Assembly (NCBI GenBank): GCA_000720995.1
Contig: JOEL01000047.1
Coordinates: forward strand, 1 to 50,561
Direction of reading: 5' to 3'
Origin: Streptomyces celluloflavus
GTDB taxonomy: Bacteria > Actinomycetota > Actinomycetes > Streptomycetales > Streptomycetaceae
Length of the DNA stretch: 50,561 nucleotides
Part shown: in pieces, positions 1 to 8,713 of the stretch
Layout of the letters: every line of letters starts with the position of its first letter
Position numbering within the stretch: the first letter of the stretch is position 1
The notes under the pieces: model-generated
What the model saw: only the letters and a program-made list of their open reading frames with translations
Database searches by the model: none
Told to the model about the DNA's origin: nothing
Made by a program: the position numbers and the translations under genes

Positions 1-1239
1 GCTCCCACCCGCCCCAGCAGCCGTACTCCCACCCGCCCCGGCCCTGGGTCCCCGTACACGCGCCTCTTCGCCGTCCCCGGCACCCGCGCCTTCACCGCCG
101 CCGGCCTGCTGGCCCGCCTCCCCATGGGCATGCTCGGTGTCAGCGCGGTCCTGATGATCGCCGCTTCGCGCGGCTCGTACGCGCTGGCCGGCGCCGTCAC
201 CGCCACCGGGCTCGCGGCGACGGCACTGGCCGGCCCCTGGACGGCCCGTCTGATCGACCGCCACGGCCAGTCCCGGATCGCCGTCCCGGCCACCGCGCTC
301 GCCGCCCTCGGCTCCCTCGCCCTGCTCCTCTGCGTCCACTACGACGCCCCCGCCTGGACCCTCTTCGCCTCCTACGCCGCCACCGCCACCACGCCCAACA
401 CCGGCGGTATGGCACGCGCCCGCTGGGCCCATCTCCTCCGCGACGCCCCGGCCGCCCGGCACACCGCCAACTCCTTCGAACAGGCCGCGGACGAACTCTG
501 CTTCATGCTCGGCCCGGTGCTCGCCACCCTCCTGTGCACCGCCCTCTTCCCCGAGGCCGGCACCGCCGTGGCCGCCGCCCTCCTCCTGGCCGGCGTCCTC
601 CTCTTCACCGCCCAACGCCGCACCGAGCCCCCTGTCGCACCCCGGGACACGGCCTCCCGCTCCCCGCTCCGCCTCCCCGGCCTGCCGCCCCTCCTGCTCA
701 CCTTCCTCGCCACCGGCGCGATCTTCGGCTCCCTGGAGGTCGTGACGATCGCCTACGCGGACCACCACGGCGCACGCTCCGCCGCCGGCGGCATCCTCGC
801 CCTCCAGGCCGCCGGCTCCTGCGCGGCGGGTCTGGTCCACGGACTGGTACGTCCGGCCGGCACCCTCGTCGGCCGGTTCCGTGGCCGCGTCGCCGCGATG
901 GCCGCCCTGATGCCGCTCCCCCTCCTCGCCGCCACGACGGACAGCCTGGCGATCCTGGCCGCCGCCCTCCTCCTGGCCGGCCTGGCCACCGCCCCGACGA
1001 TGATCACCGGCATGGGCCTGGTCCAGTCCCGCACCCCACCGGGCCAGTTGAACGAAGGGATGACCCTCGCCGTCACCGCCCTCCTGAGCGGTATCGCGGC
1101 GGGCTCCGCAACCGGCGGCTGGGCCGTCGACCACCTGCCCGCCGCCACCGCCTACGCCATCCCGGCCACAGCCGCCGCCCTCGCCCTCCTCATCACCCTG
1201 CTCACCACACACCACCACCGCGCCCACTCCACCCCTTGA
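1..1239 (+). CDS. MFS transporter, 5'-truncated by the window edge
   Basis: The reading frame is open from base 1 to a TGA at 1237-1239, so the true start lies upstream. An internal ATG at 124 would cut off the first transmembrane segment. The product is very hydrophobic, with many Ala/Leu-rich membrane segments. The loop LIDRHGQSR near the second helix resembles the MFS loop 2-3 signature. The family exports or imports small molecules by proton antiport or symport in the cytoplasmic membrane; the substrate cannot be told from sequence. It runs toward the converging tmRNA gene and shares no operon with the genes that follow. MFS assignment is firm, specificity unknown. Confidence 0.8.
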   Translation, partial: APTRPSSRTPTRPGPGSPYTRLFAVPGTRAFTAAGLLARLPMGMLGVSAVLMIAASRGSYALAGAVTATGLAATALAGPWTARLIDRHGQSRIAVPATALAALGSLALLLCVHYDAPAWTLFASYAATATTPNTGGMARARWAHLLRDAPAARHTANSFEQAADELCFMLGPVLATLLCTALFPEAGTAVAAALLLAGVLLFTAQRRTEPPVAPRDTASRSPLRLPGLPPLLLTFLATGAIFGSLEVVTIAYADHHGARSAAGGILALQAAGSCAAGLVHGLVRPAGTLVGRFRGRVAAMAALMPLPLLAATTDSLAILAAALLLAGLATAPTMITGMGLVQSRTPPGQLNEGMTLAVTALLSGIAAGSATGGWAVDHLPAATAYAIPATAAALALLITLLTTHHHRAHSTP

Positions 1240-1484
1240 CGACGCGATACGGAAACCGAGGCCGGAAAGCCCGAGGCCGGAAAGTCCGTCGGCACGGCGG
1301 CGGGCCCGGTACTCCGAAAAGGCGAGGACCAAGGGCGCATCTCGAAGAAAGTCCACCCGAGAAAGACGGGAAAGTCTCCCCCGCTGCGGACCGGACGAAA
1401 ACCCGAGCAGCAACAGCCCCGACCTTGGCCGCCGACGCCACGAGCAGCAGCTTCACGGCAAATATTCGTGCCCCACAAACGACT

Positions 1485-1519
1485 CAGGCCCCGCTGTCCT
1501 CTCGGACACGCGGGGCCTG
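1485..1519 (-). terminator. Terminator downstream of ssrA
   Basis: A 10-bp perfect stem (1485-1494 with 1510-1519) encloses an inner tgtcc/ggaca pairing and a TCTC loop. It lies 19 bases beyond the tmRNA 3' end and has no T-tract, which is common in Streptomyces. It may also stop transcription arriving from the MFS gene on the other strand. Confidence 0.7.
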
Positions 1520-1537
1520 GGCCTTACATGGGAATTG

Positions 1538-1904
1538 TGGAGATGGCGGGAATCGAACCCGCGTCCAACGGTGCAAAAACAGGGCTTCTCCGAGTGCAGT
1601 TCGCTGCGATTTTCTCGGCCCCGGAGATCTCGCGAACAAGTCTCCGACGGGCCCAGTCACTGTTTGATTTCCTTCTAAACCCCGCGACCGGGTCTAGAAG
1701 TTTAGTTCCCTAGCTGATGCCAGGATCCGGGTCGGGAACAGCCCCGGGCTGACACTTCGCAAGTCGCTACTTAGGCAGCGAGGGCGAAGGAATCGCGCTT
1801 GGTATTGGCGATTATTGTTTGCGACATATGGTTAACGAGATCATTGCCGCTTCCTCGACTCGCTTCCCCTGCTTCAACATCCGCTGTCGAAACCGATCAT
1901 CCCC
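1538..1904 (-). ncRNA. ssrA: tmRNA (transfer-messenger RNA)
   Basis: This is the trans-translation RNA that rescues stalled ribosomes with SmpB and tags nascent peptides. The acceptor stem is visible: GGGGATG at the 5' end (complement of 1898-1904) pairs with CATCTCC at the 3' end (complement of 1539-1545), with one G-U pair, then discriminator A at 1538. The T arm has GCGGG-TTCGATT-CCCGC. The CCA end is not encoded. The tag reading frame is at 1771-1809 (complement) and reads ANTKRDSFALAA then TAA, ending in the degradation signal ALAA. Length is about 367 nt, normal for actinobacteria. It lies directly downstream of smpB on the same strand. Confidence 0.97.
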
Positions 1905-2126
1905 ATGTTGATTTTTCAAAAGTGACACCGGACGCCACGGACATTGTCGGACCTTGTGTGGTCCTGCGCCGCGACGGCCATGCGCCGGGTGGTGCACACC
2001 TCTTGTCGAGGTGCAGTGCCATCGTACGTGACCAACGTACGGCGGTGCCAGCGAATTCCCGGTGCACCACGAACGGTGCGCCGCAGCCGGTGCCCGCCGC
2101 GGCCGGACCGGCGCCGGGCCCCGTGG

Positions 2127-2624
2127 TCAGGCCCGCTGGCGCCGCCGGGCCGCGGAGATCGCGCGGTCGGTCTCCCGGCGGTCCTGCTGTTCGCGGAGCG
2201 TCTGCCGCTTGTCGAACTCCTTCTTGCCCTTGGCCAGCGCGATCTCGACCTTGACCCGGCCTTCCTTGAAGTAGAGGGCCAGCGGCACGATCGTGTGGCC
2301 GGACTCCTGCGACTTGGCGTCCAGCTTGTCGATCTCCATGCGGTGCATCAGCAGCTTCCGCTTGCGGCGGGCGCTGTGGTTCGTCCAGGTGCCCTGGGCG
2401 TATTCGGGGATGTGGACGTTGTGCAGCCACGCCTCGTGGCCGTCGATCTGGACGAAGCCGTCCACCAGTGATGCCCGGCCCTGCCGCAGCGACTTCACCT
2501 CGGTACCGGTGAGCACCAGCCCGCACTCGTAGGTGTCGAGGATGTGGTAGTCGTGCCGCGCCTTCTTGTGCTGCGCGATGAGCTTGCGCCCGGGAGTCTT
2601 GTCCTTGCCTTTTTCCTTAGCCAT
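2127..2624 (-). CDS. smpB: SsrA-binding protein SmpB
   Basis: The 165-aa product binds tmRNA and delivers it to stalled ribosomes. Family hallmarks are visible: [20 protein letters not shown] near residues 25-44, the LRQGRASL loop, the HNVHIPEY segment, and a Lys/Arg-rich C-terminal tail (KGKKEFDKR onwards) that enters the mRNA channel. The start [15 protein letters not shown] is typical for Streptomyces and no earlier in-frame start fits better. The gene is followed by ssrA, its RNA partner, and preceded by the S41 peptidase, whose stop lies 18 bases upstream of the smpB start, suggesting co-transcription with the ftsE/ftsX/protease block. Confidence 0.97.
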   Translation of the reverse strand: MAKEKGKDKTPGRKLIAQHKKARHDYHILDTYECGLVLTGTEVKSLRQGRASLVDGFVQIDGHEAWLHNVHIPEYAQGTWTNHSARRKRKLLMHRMEIDKLDAKSQESGHTIVPLALYFKEGRVKVEIALAKGKKEFDKRQTLREQQDRRETDRAISAARRRQRA

Positions 2625-2642
2625 AGTGCGGCCATTTTCGCA

Positions 2643-3848
2643 CTAAGCCCCGCCCCCGAGGCCACTCAATACTGTGCGGGCCCGTTTCTCCGCACCGGCC
2701 TCGACGGTCAGGTCGGGGATGATGCCGAGGCCGTCGACGACACGGCCGGACGGAGTGCGGTAGTGGCCGACGGTCAGCTCGGCGACCGAACCGTCCGCCA
2801 GCTCACTGGGCATCTGCACCGAGCCCTTGCCGAAGGTGGGCGTGCCGACGACGATCGCCCGGCCGCGGTCCTGGAGGGCGCCGGCCAGCAGTTCACCGGC
2901 GCTCATCGTGCCGCCGTCCACAAGGACGACCAGCGGAATCCGGGTGTTGCCGCCGCGCTCGGCGTACAGCGCGCGCTCCCTGCCGCGGACGTCGTACGTC
3001 GCGACCAGACCGCCGTCCAGGAAGGCGGCGGCGCTGGCGACGGCCTCGGTGACCAGACCGCCCGTGTTGCCGCGCAGATCGAGCAGCAGACCGGTGCGCG
3101 GGGCGACCGCGCGCACCGCCCGGCGGACGTCGGCGCCGGTGTCCTTGCCGAACGCCGCGATCTTGATCCGGGTCGGCCCGTCGGTGCCGGCCGGCCGGTC
3201 GGCGGTGACGTTGCGGGCGGTGAGCCGGGCGCGGTGCAGGGTCGTGTGCCGCTGCCGGGTGCCGCGCCGGAGGTCCAGTTCGACGCGGGTACCGATCCGG
3301 GCCGCGTGGCCGGGGCGGCCGTCCTTGCCGTCGCCGCGCAGCCGGGCGACGACCTCGGTGACCGGCCGCCCCCGGGAGGCCCGGCCGTCGACGGCGCACA
3401 GCCGATCGCCGGCGGCGATCCCGGCCAGCGCCGCGGGGCCGCCGGGCTGGACCCGGGACACCTCGATCCAGCCGCCGGCCGCCTGCCGTACCCACAGGCC
3501 GACGCCGACGTACGCACCGTCCAACTGCTGCTGATAGTCCTCGAACTCGCCGGCCGTGTAGATCGCCGACCAGCGGTCGCCGCTGCGGCTGACGACCTCG
3601 GCGGCGGCCTGCGATCCGGACGTGCCGGACTCGACCGCCTGTGCGGCGGCCGCCTCGACGGCGGCGCGGTCCGCGGTACGCCCGGCCGCGGCACGATGGT
3701 CCGCGGTCCGCGGCTCGACGGCACGCTCCGCCCGGTGGCCCCAAGTCCCGGTGGCCGCACCGGTGACGAGCAGACTCGCGAAGATCAATGTCAGGGCCGC
3801 CCCGCGGCGCATGCGGCGGGGCCGGTCGTACGCGCTCGGGCCCGGCAT
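2643..3848 (-). CDS. S41 family carboxyl-terminal processing peptidase, membrane-anchored
   Basis: The 401-aa protein is a CtpA/Prc-like serine protease acting outside the membrane. The start is taken at the ATG giving MPGPSAYDRPRRMRRG. An N-terminal hydrophobic segment (about residues 17-34) forms a signal anchor. A PDZ domain follows at about 125-215 (GGWIEVSRVQPGGPAALAGI region). The catalytic core includes the LLLDLRGNTGG strand, the nucleophile Ser in GGTMSAGELLAGAL and the general-base Lys in GTPTFGKGSVQ. Length is usual for the family. It lies 68 bases after ftsX and 18 before smpB on the same strand, so probably one operon. This placement suggests a role in envelope or division-protein processing, which is inference. 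Confidence 0.93.
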   Translation of the reverse strand: MPGPSAYDRPRRMRRGAALTLIFASLLVTGAATGTWGHRAERAVEPRTADHRAAAGRTADRAAVEAAAAQAVESGTSGSQAAAEVVSRSGDRWSAIYTAGEFEDYQQQLDGAYVGVGLWVRQAAGGWIEVSRVQPGGPAALAGIAAGDRLCAVDGRASRGRPVTEVVARLRGDGKDGRPGHAARIGTRVELDLRRGTRQRHTTLHRARLTARNVTADRPAGTDGPTRIKIAAFGKDTGADVRRAVRAVAPRTGLLLDLRGNTGGLVTEAVASAAAFLDGGLVATYDVRGRERALYAERGGNTRIPLVVLVDGGTMSAGELLAGALQDRGRAIVVGTPTFGKGSVQMPSELADGSVAELTVGHYRTPSGRVVDGLGIIPDLTVEAGAEKRARTVLSGLGGGA

Positions 3849-3916
3849 GGCGGTGATTCTAGGCGACAAAGCGGCGCCGTACGGTGAGTTGACCGTACGG
3901 CGCCCGCTGGTGAAGG

Positions 3917-4828
3917 TCACACCTTGAGGTACTTGCGCAGCGCGAAGAACGCGGCGATCGCGGGCATCAGCAGCCCGATCAGCAGCACCAGCGGCAGCAC
4001 CGAGGCCACCGAGTCCCAGCCGATGAAGTTGACCACCTGGATCTTCTTCGCCAGCCAGTTGTTGATCAGCGCGTACTTCCCGCCGACGATCAGCACACAC
4101 GCGAAGACGGCGCCGATCAGGCCCGCGATGGCCGCTTCCATGATGAACGGCATCTGGATGTAGAAGCTGGACGCTCCCACCAGCCGCATGATCCCGGTCT
4201 CGCGCCGTCTGCTGAACGCCGACACCCGTACGGTGTTGACGATCAGCAGCAGCGCGACGACGAGCATCAGCATCATCACGCACAGCGCCGCGATCCGCAT
4301 CCCGTCCAGGAGGTTGAACAGCGGCTCGACGGTGCCCCGTTGGTCCTGCACCTCCTGCACACCGGGCCGTTCGGAGAACGCGGACTTGATCACCGCGAAC
4401 TTCGTCGGGTCCTTGAGCTTGACGCGGAAGGACTCCGGAAGCTGGTCGGGCGTCACCAGACCGGCGACGGGCGTGTCCCCGAACTGCTCCTTGTAGTGCT
4501 TGTACGCCGCGTCGCTGGACTCGTACTGCACGCTCTGGACGAGCGGCAGCCGGTTCAGCTCGGCCTTGATGTCGTTCTTCTGCTGCTCGGTGGCCGCGCC
4601 CTTGGCGCAGTGGGTACCGGAGCCGGCGTCGTTCTTGTTGCAGAAGAAGATCGAGACGTTGACCTTGTCGTACCAATAGCCCTTCATCTTGTCGACCTGG
4701 TCGCTCATCAGCAGCGAGGCGCCGAACAGGCCGAGGGAGAGGGCTACGGAGACGATGACGGCGAAGGTCATCGTGAGGTTACGGCGGAGACCGACGCCGA
4801 TCTCCGACAGGACGAACTGGGCGCGCAT
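3917..4828 (-). CDS. ftsX: Cell division protein FtsX (permease-like domain)
   Basis: The 303-aa membrane protein pairs with FtsE and transmits ATP-driven conformational change to extracellular peptidoglycan hydrolases. The first membrane helix is at about residues 20-42. A large extracytoplasmic domain (about 43-200) follows; it contains two cysteines (FFCNKN and GTHCAKG) that could form a disulfide. Three C-terminal helices follow: LCVMMLMLVVALLLIVNTV, the AAIAGLIGAVFACVLIV segment, and VLPLVLLIGLLMPAIAAFF. This is the four-helix topology of FtsX. The start at 4828 is 10 bases after the ftsE stop, so the two genes are translationally close. Confidence 0.96.
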   Translation of the reverse strand: MRAQFVLSEIGVGLRRNLTMTFAVIVSVALSLGLFGASLLMSDQVDKMKGYWYDKVNVSIFFCNKNDAGSGTHCAKGAATEQQKNDIKAELNRLPLVQSVQYESSDAAYKHYKEQFGDTPVAGLVTPDQLPESFRVKLKDPTKFAVIKSAFSERPGVQEVQDQRGTVEPLFNLLDGMRIAALCVMMLMLVVALLLIVNTVRVSAFSRRRETGIMRLVGASSFYIQMPFIMEAAIAGLIGAVFACVLIVGGKYALINNWLAKKIQVVNFIGWDSVASVLPLVLLIGLLMPAIAAFFALRKYLKV

Positions 4829-4837
4829 CGCGTCCTT

Positions 4838-5527
4838 TCAGTGCTGGTAGCCGTACACGCCGCGCGACTGGTCGCGTACGAGCCGGCCCTTCTCTAGTTC
4901 CATGACCCGCTTGCGCATCTGGTCGACGATCTGCTGGTCGTGGGTGGCCATGACCACCGTCGTACCGGTCCTGTTGATCCGGTCCAGCAGCTTCATGATG
5001 CCGACGGAGGTCTGCGGGTCGAGGTTGCCGGTGGGTTCGTCCGCGATGAGCAGCATCGGGCGGTTGACGAAGGCCCGCGCGATGGCGACGCGCTGCTGCT
5101 CACCGCCGGAGAGCTCACCCGGCATACGGTCCTCTTTGCCGCCGAGGCCGACGAGTTCGAGCACCTCGGGAACCGTCTTGCGGATCTGTCCGCGCGGTTT
5201 GCCGATGACTTCGAGCGCGAAGGCGACGTTCTGGCCCACCGTCTTGTTGGGGAGCAGCCGGAAGTCCTGGAAGATCGTGCCCACCTGGCGCCGCATCTGC
5301 GGCAGCTTCCAGTTGGACAGTTTCGCGAGGTCCTTCCCCAGTACGTGCACCGCGCCGTGGCTGGCGCGCTCCTCTCGCAGGAGCAGGCGCAGGAAGGTGG
5401 ACTTACCGGAGCCCGAGGAACCCACCAGGAAGATGAACTCGCCGCGCTCGATTTCGAGGGAGACGTCCCGCAGCGCGGGGCGGTTCTGCTTCGGATAGGT
5501 CTTGGAGACGTTGTCGAATCGGATCAC
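4838..5527 (-). CDS. ftsE: Cell division ATP-binding protein FtsE
   Basis: The 229-aa ABC ATPase is the partner of FtsX at the division and cell-wall machinery. The start is placed at the GTG giving [13 protein letters not shown], matching the usual 229-residue length; an ATG further upstream would add an unconserved leader of 34 residues. Walker A is GSSGSGKST (about residues 36-44), the signature is LSGGEQQR, Walker B is [14 protein letters not shown], and the switch His lies in VVMATHD. No Shine-Dalgarno is obvious in front of the GTG. It heads the ftsE-ftsX-S41 peptidase-smpB series. Confidence 0.96.
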   Translation of the reverse strand: MIRFDNVSKTYPKQNRPALRDVSLEIERGEFIFLVGSSGSGKSTFLRLLLREERASHGAVHVLGKDLAKLSNWKLPQMRRQVGTIFQDFRLLPNKTVGQNVAFALEVIGKPRGQIRKTVPEVLELVGLGGKEDRMPGELSGGEQQRVAIARAFVNRPMLLIADEPTGNLDPQTSVGIMKLLDRINRTGTTVVMATHDQQIVDQMRKRVMELEKGRLVRDQSRGVYGYQH

Positions 5528-5777
5528 TGATGCACCACGGTCGACTCGGATAGAGGGCACGGGTTGCCGGGTTGCGGCTCCCGTCGGTGTGCGTGACCAT
5601 ACGCGAACCTCACATGACGGCGCAGTCACCGTCCGGGGTTGGTGCGTTTATTCACGGCACCTACGGGACAAAAGGAGCAGATCCCGGCGGGACGCGCCGT
5701 TCTGCCGGGGAGCTGGCACAGTGGTAGAGGGAACCAACGTGCCTTCCGGTGCGTTGCCCCTGTGAAAAGGAGGTCGC

Positions 5778-5972
5778 ATGACGTACGACCGATTGGTGTG
5801 CGCCAACTGCGCGGCCCCCGTGAGTGAGGGCCGCTGCCCCGTGTGCCGGGCGAGCAGAGAACGGCTTCAGCAGCATGCGGGCAACATCTTCGCGCAGCTC
5901 AATCCGGTGACACTGATGGCGCTGCTGGTCGCCCTGATAGCGGTCGGCCTGCTGCTTCACCAAGTCGTCTGA
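5778..5972 (+). CDS. Small zinc-ribbon-like single-pass membrane protein
   Basis: The 64-aa product has two Cys pairs at its N terminus, CANC (residues 8-11) and CPVC (20-23), which would make a compact zinc ribbon. A single C-terminal membrane helix follows (about residues 45-62, LMALLVALIAVGLLLHQVV). It is preceded by an excellent ribosome binding site, AAAAGGAGG at 5765-5773, four bases before the ATG. It stands alone, divergent from ftsE and convergent with the LAETG protein gene. It looks like a conserved actinobacterial hypothetical; no function is assigned. The likely topology is N-in with a cytoplasmic metal-binding head. Confidence 0.75.
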   Translation: MTYDRLVCANCAAPVSEGRCPVCRASRERLQQHAGNIFAQLNPVTLMALLVALIAVGLLLHQVV

Positions 5973-6157
5973 GCCGTTGCCGCCCGAGCCGTCACCCGAG
6001 ACCGTGCGCGCCCGCCGTCGGCGGTGACGGTCACGGTGCGGAGCGTCAGCCCCTGTCACGTCACCCAGGGTGACGCCCTTCATGCGTCCCGGTGACGGGA
6101 TGCGGGTGTTCCCCGACGGCGTACGGAACTCCGCCCATCCAGCTGCCGGAAACGGAC

Positions 6158-6194
6158 CGAGGGGCCCGGGGCTGCTGGCGCCCCGGACCCCTCG
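6158..6194. terminator. Bidirectional hairpin between convergent genes
   Basis: A 15-bp stem with one mismatch (6158-6172 with 6180-6194) and a 7-base loop lies between the stop of the small zinc-ribbon gene and the stop of the convergent LAETG protein gene at 6215. Confidence 0.65.
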
Positions 6195-6214
6195 ATGCGT
6201 ATACCGCGCAGGCG

Positions 6215-7171
6215 TCAGGCCGCTGCCGCGCCGCCACCGTTCTTGCTGATGAAGCGGGGCAGCACGCGGAAGCCGATGCCACCCGCGATCATCGTCGCCG
6301 CGCCGACCAGCAGGAAGGTCGTGCCGGCGGCGCCGGTCTCGGCCAGCTCCCCGCCCTTGGCCTGCTGCTTCGCCTGGCCGGGCGTGTCCGCGATCTGCTC
6401 CGAGCCCTGGCCCGGCTGCTCGATCGGCTTGCTGCCGGCGTTGTCCGTGCCGGTGCCGGTGCCGTCGCCACCACCGGTGCTGCTGCCGCCGCCGTTACCG
6501 CCACCGCTGTGGCCGCCGCCGGTCTGGCCACCGTTGCTGCCGCCACCGGAGTGGCTGCCGCCGGAACCGCTGCCCCCGGTGTGGCTGCCACCGGAGCTGC
6601 TGCCGCCGGAGTGGCTGCCGCCGGAGCCGCTGCCACCACTGTGGCTGCCACCGGAGCCGCTGCCGCCGGTCTCGTGACCACCGGAGCCACTGCCACCGGT
6701 CTCACCGCCACCCGCGCCATTGCCACCGCCGGTCTCGTGACCACCGGAACCGCTGCCACCGGTCTCACTGCCACCCGCGCCGTTACCGCCACCGGTCTCG
6801 TGACCACCGGAGCCACTGCCACCGGTCTCACCGCCACCCGCGCCGTTACCGCCACCGGTCTCGTGACCACCGGAACCGCTGCCACCGGTCTCACTGCCAC
6901 CGGCACCGTTACCGCCACCGGTCTCGTCACCGCCGGTCTCGCCGCCGCCGCTGATGCCGCCGATCTCCTGACCGCCGGCGCTGCCGCCGCCGATCTCCTC
7001 GCCACCGGAGCCGAAGAGGCCGCCGATGAGGCTGCCGCCGGTCTCGTTGCCGCCCGCCGCGCCCGTGAGGCCGGCCGCCGAGGCGGCGCCGGCGGCGGTG
7101 AGCGACGCACCGGCCGCGATCACCGCACCGGCCGCAATGCGCGCTACGCGCAGCCGCGTCTTCCTTGTCAT
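6215..7171 (-). CDS. LAETG-motif cell-wall-anchored Gly/Ser-rich repeat protein
   Basis: The 318-aa product starts at MTRKTRLRVARIAAG, a signal peptide with a basic n-region and hydrophobic core ending in GAASAAG. The body is a low-complexity Gly-rich stalk made of ETGG, SGSGG and HETGG units, then HSGG units. The C terminus has the sortase signal LAETG, a hydrophobic helix (about 30 residues further in) and the tail RFISKNGG. LAxTG is the motif recognised by class E sortases in Streptomyces, so the protein is predicted to be covalently attached to peptidoglycan. The stalk is encoded by four 63-bp repeats (6671-6922). No adhesin or enzyme domain is visible; it may be a spacer or surface-coat protein. 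An upstream extension to 7276 has no signal peptide and was not used. Confidence 0.85.
   Translation of the reverse strand: MTRKTRLRVARIAAGAVIAAGASLTAAGAASAAGLTGAAGGNETGGSLIGGLFGSGGEEIGGGSAGGQEIGGISGGGETGGDETGGGNGAGGSETGGSGSGGHETGGGNGAGGGETGGSGSGGHETGGGNGAGGSETGGSGSGGHETGGGNGAGGGETGGSGSGGHETGGSGSGGSHSGGSGSGGSHSGGSSSGGSHTGGSGSGGSHSGGGSNGGQTGGGHSGGGNGGGSSTGGGDGTGTGTDNAGSKPIEQPGQGSEQIADTPGQAKQQAKGGELAETGAAGTTFLLVGAATMIAGGIGFRVLPRFISKNGGGAAAA
6671..6922 (-). repeat. Four 63-bp tandem repeats inside the LAETG protein gene
   Basis: Copies begin at 6671, 6734, 6797 and 6860, each encoding 21 residues of the ETGG/SGSGG/HETG pattern. Copies alternate between two variants (gagccact with caccgcc, and gaaccgct with cactgcc), so the true unit of the latest duplication is a 126-bp dimer. 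Confidence 0.9.
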
Positions 7172-7433
7172 ATGCCTGCTACCCCCAGTAGCTGAACGTG
7201 TCAGTGGTGCACCGTTGTGCGGGGCGACGGCCGACGGGGGTACGCGAGCCACGGCCCCGCACAGCGTGCGAGCCACTCATCTCCCCGTTCACACGCACGC
7301 CCCGGACATACGCATGCCGCGTCCACCCTTTCCACTTCTCCCAACATCGTCAAGGCCGAATAAAGACTCGATGCCCGAATTGCCGCTGGTTGGGTGGTAT
7401 ATAGACGTACGACTGTGACCTAACCGCCACATC
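7172..7433. other. Non-coding interval upstream of the LAETG protein gene
   Basis: No credible gene lies here on either strand; the upstream frames lack conserved features. The part near 7380-7430 is less GC-rich than the surroundings and includes a TATATA-containing stretch, the likely promoter region for the minus-strand LAETG gene. No defined promoter can be assigned with confidence. Confidence 0.4.
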
Positions 7434-7468
7434 AAAAAACAACTGCCCCTTGAAAAGGGACAGTTGTT
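7434..7468 (-). terminator. Intrinsic terminator of prfB
   Basis: Read on the minus strand this is a 14-bp stem (7438-7451 with 7455-7468, one mismatch) with a three-base loop, followed at once by a run of T (7434-7439). It is a textbook Rho-independent terminator 36 bases after the prfB stop, unusual in its T-tract for this GC-rich genome. Confidence 0.93.
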
Positions 7469-7503
7469 CCGTGGCAGTACGGGCCGGGAGAGTGCCGCCC
7501 CGG

Positions 7504-8610
7504 CTACTTCTCCCGCTGCTTGCGCCAGCGGATCCCGGCCTCCAGGAAGCCGTCGATGTCGCCGTCCAGAACGGAGGTGGGGTTGCCGACCTCGAACTCG
7601 GTCCGCAGGTCCTTGACCATCTGGTAGGGGTGCAGGACGTACGAACGCATCTGATTGCCCCAGGAGTTGCCGCCGTCGCCCTTGAGGGCGTCCATCTTGG
7701 CCTGCTCCTCCTGGCGGCGGCGCTCCAGGAGCTTGGCCTGGAGGACGTTCATCGCGGATGCCTTGTTCTGGATCTGCGAGCGCTCGTTCTGGCAGGAGAC
7801 GACGATGCCGGTCGGGATGTGCGTCAGACGGACGGCGGAGTCCGTGGTGTTGACGCCCTGGCCGCCGGGGCCGGAGGAGCGGTAGACGTCCACCCGCAGC
7901 TCCGACTCGTCGATCTCGATGTGGTCGGTCTTCTCGACGACGGGCAGCACCTCGACACCCGCGAAGGAGGTCTGGCGGCGGCCCTGGTTGTCGAACGGCG
8001 AGATGCGCACCAGGCGGTGCGTGCCCTGCTCGACCGAGAGCGTGCCGTAGGCGTACGGCACCTGGACGGCGAAGGTGGTCGACTTGATGCCGGCCTCTTC
8101 GGCGTACGAGGTCTCGTAGAGCTCGGTCTTGTAGCCGTGCCGTTCGGCCCAGCGCAGATACATCCGCTGGAGCTTCTCGGCGAAGTCGGCGGCGTCCACC
8201 CCGCCGGCCTCGGCGCGGATGTTGACCAGCGCCTCGCGGGCGTCGTACTCACCGGAGAGCAGGGTGCGGACCTCCAGCTCGTCCACCGCCTTGCGGACGG
8301 CCGTCAGCTCCGCCTCGGCCTCGCCGCGGGCGTCCTCGTCGTCCTCGGCCTCGGCCAGTTCGAAGAGCACCTCCAGGTCGTCGACGCGGCCGCGCAGCTC
8401 CTCGGCGCGGCGCAGCTGGCCCTGGAGGTAGGAGAGCCGGCTGGTGATCTGCTGGGCGCTGTCCGGGTCGTCCCACAGGGACGGCGCCGCGGCCTGGTCC
8501 TCAAGCACGGCAATATCGGCCCTCATCTTGTCGAGGTCCAGGACGGCCTCGATCGACCCCATGGTCGAGGAGAGGGACTTCAGCTCTTCGGAAACATCGA
8601 CGACTGCCAC
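7504..8610 (-). CDS. prfB: Peptide chain release factor 2
   Basis: The 368-aa protein terminates translation at UGA and UAA. It carries the RF2 codon-recognition tripeptide SPF ([17 protein letters not shown]) and the catalytic GGQ in [18 protein letters not shown]. The N-terminal helical domain starts [15 protein letters not shown]. The frame is continuous, so the programmed +1 frameshift that autoregulates RF2 in many bacteria is absent, as usual in actinobacteria. It has its own strong terminator and lies 103 bases downstream of the kinase gene, whose own terminator hairpin separates them. Confidence 0.97.
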   Translation of the reverse strand: MAVVDVSEELKSLSSTMGSIEAVLDLDKMRADIAVLEDQAAAPSLWDDPDSAQQITSRLSYLQGQLRRAEELRGRVDDLEVLFELAEAEDDEDARGEAEAELTAVRKAVDELEVRTLLSGEYDAREALVNIRAEAGGVDAADFAEKLQRMYLRWAERHGYKTELYETSYAEEAGIKSTTFAVQVPYAYGTLSVEQGTHRLVRISPFDNQGRRQTSFAGVEVLPVVEKTDHIEIDESELRVDVYRSSGPGGQGVNTTDSAVRLTHIPTGIVVSCQNERSQIQNKASAMNVLQAKLLERRRQEEQAKMDALKGDGGNSWGNQMRSYVLHPYQMVKDLRTEFEVGNPTSVLDGDIDGFLEAGIRWRKQREK

Positions 8611-8670
8611 GCACCCAGCCTAACGGCTGCCGCCGTCGGAGTGTCCCGGCCCCGGCGGCCGGGCCCGCCG

Positions 8671-8703
8671 GGGCCCGCCCGCCGCCGGGCGCCGGGCGGG
8701 CCC
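8671..8703 (-). terminator. GC-rich terminator hairpin after the pkaB-like gene
   Basis: An 11-bp perfect stem (8671-8681 with 8693-8703) lies just past the kinase stop. A second perfect 9-bp stem (8650-8658 with 8665-8673) follows and partly overlaps it. There is no T-tract. Confidence 0.6.
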
Positions 8704-8713
8704 GGGAGAGCGG

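Noticed and set aside
1468-1713. Plus-strand ORF beginning near the tmRNA 3' end (MPHKRLRPRC...)
   Set aside because: It lies entirely in terminator and tmRNA sequence read backwards; the EMAGIEPAS-type peptide is a well-known artefact of antisense tRNA-like sequence.
5705-5765. tRNA-like stretch (GGGAGCTGGCACAGTGGTAG)
   Set aside because: It resembles a D-arm, but there is no T-loop GGTTCGAATCC, no pairing acceptor stem and no anticodon arm of correct spacing.
6671-6922. Regular repeats considered as a CRISPR array
   Set aside because: Units are contiguous 63-bp in-frame coding repeats without unique spacers.
7504-8610. Programmed frameshift in prfB
   Set aside because: The frame is continuous from [11 protein letters not shown] to the stop, with no internal in-frame TGA near codon 26.
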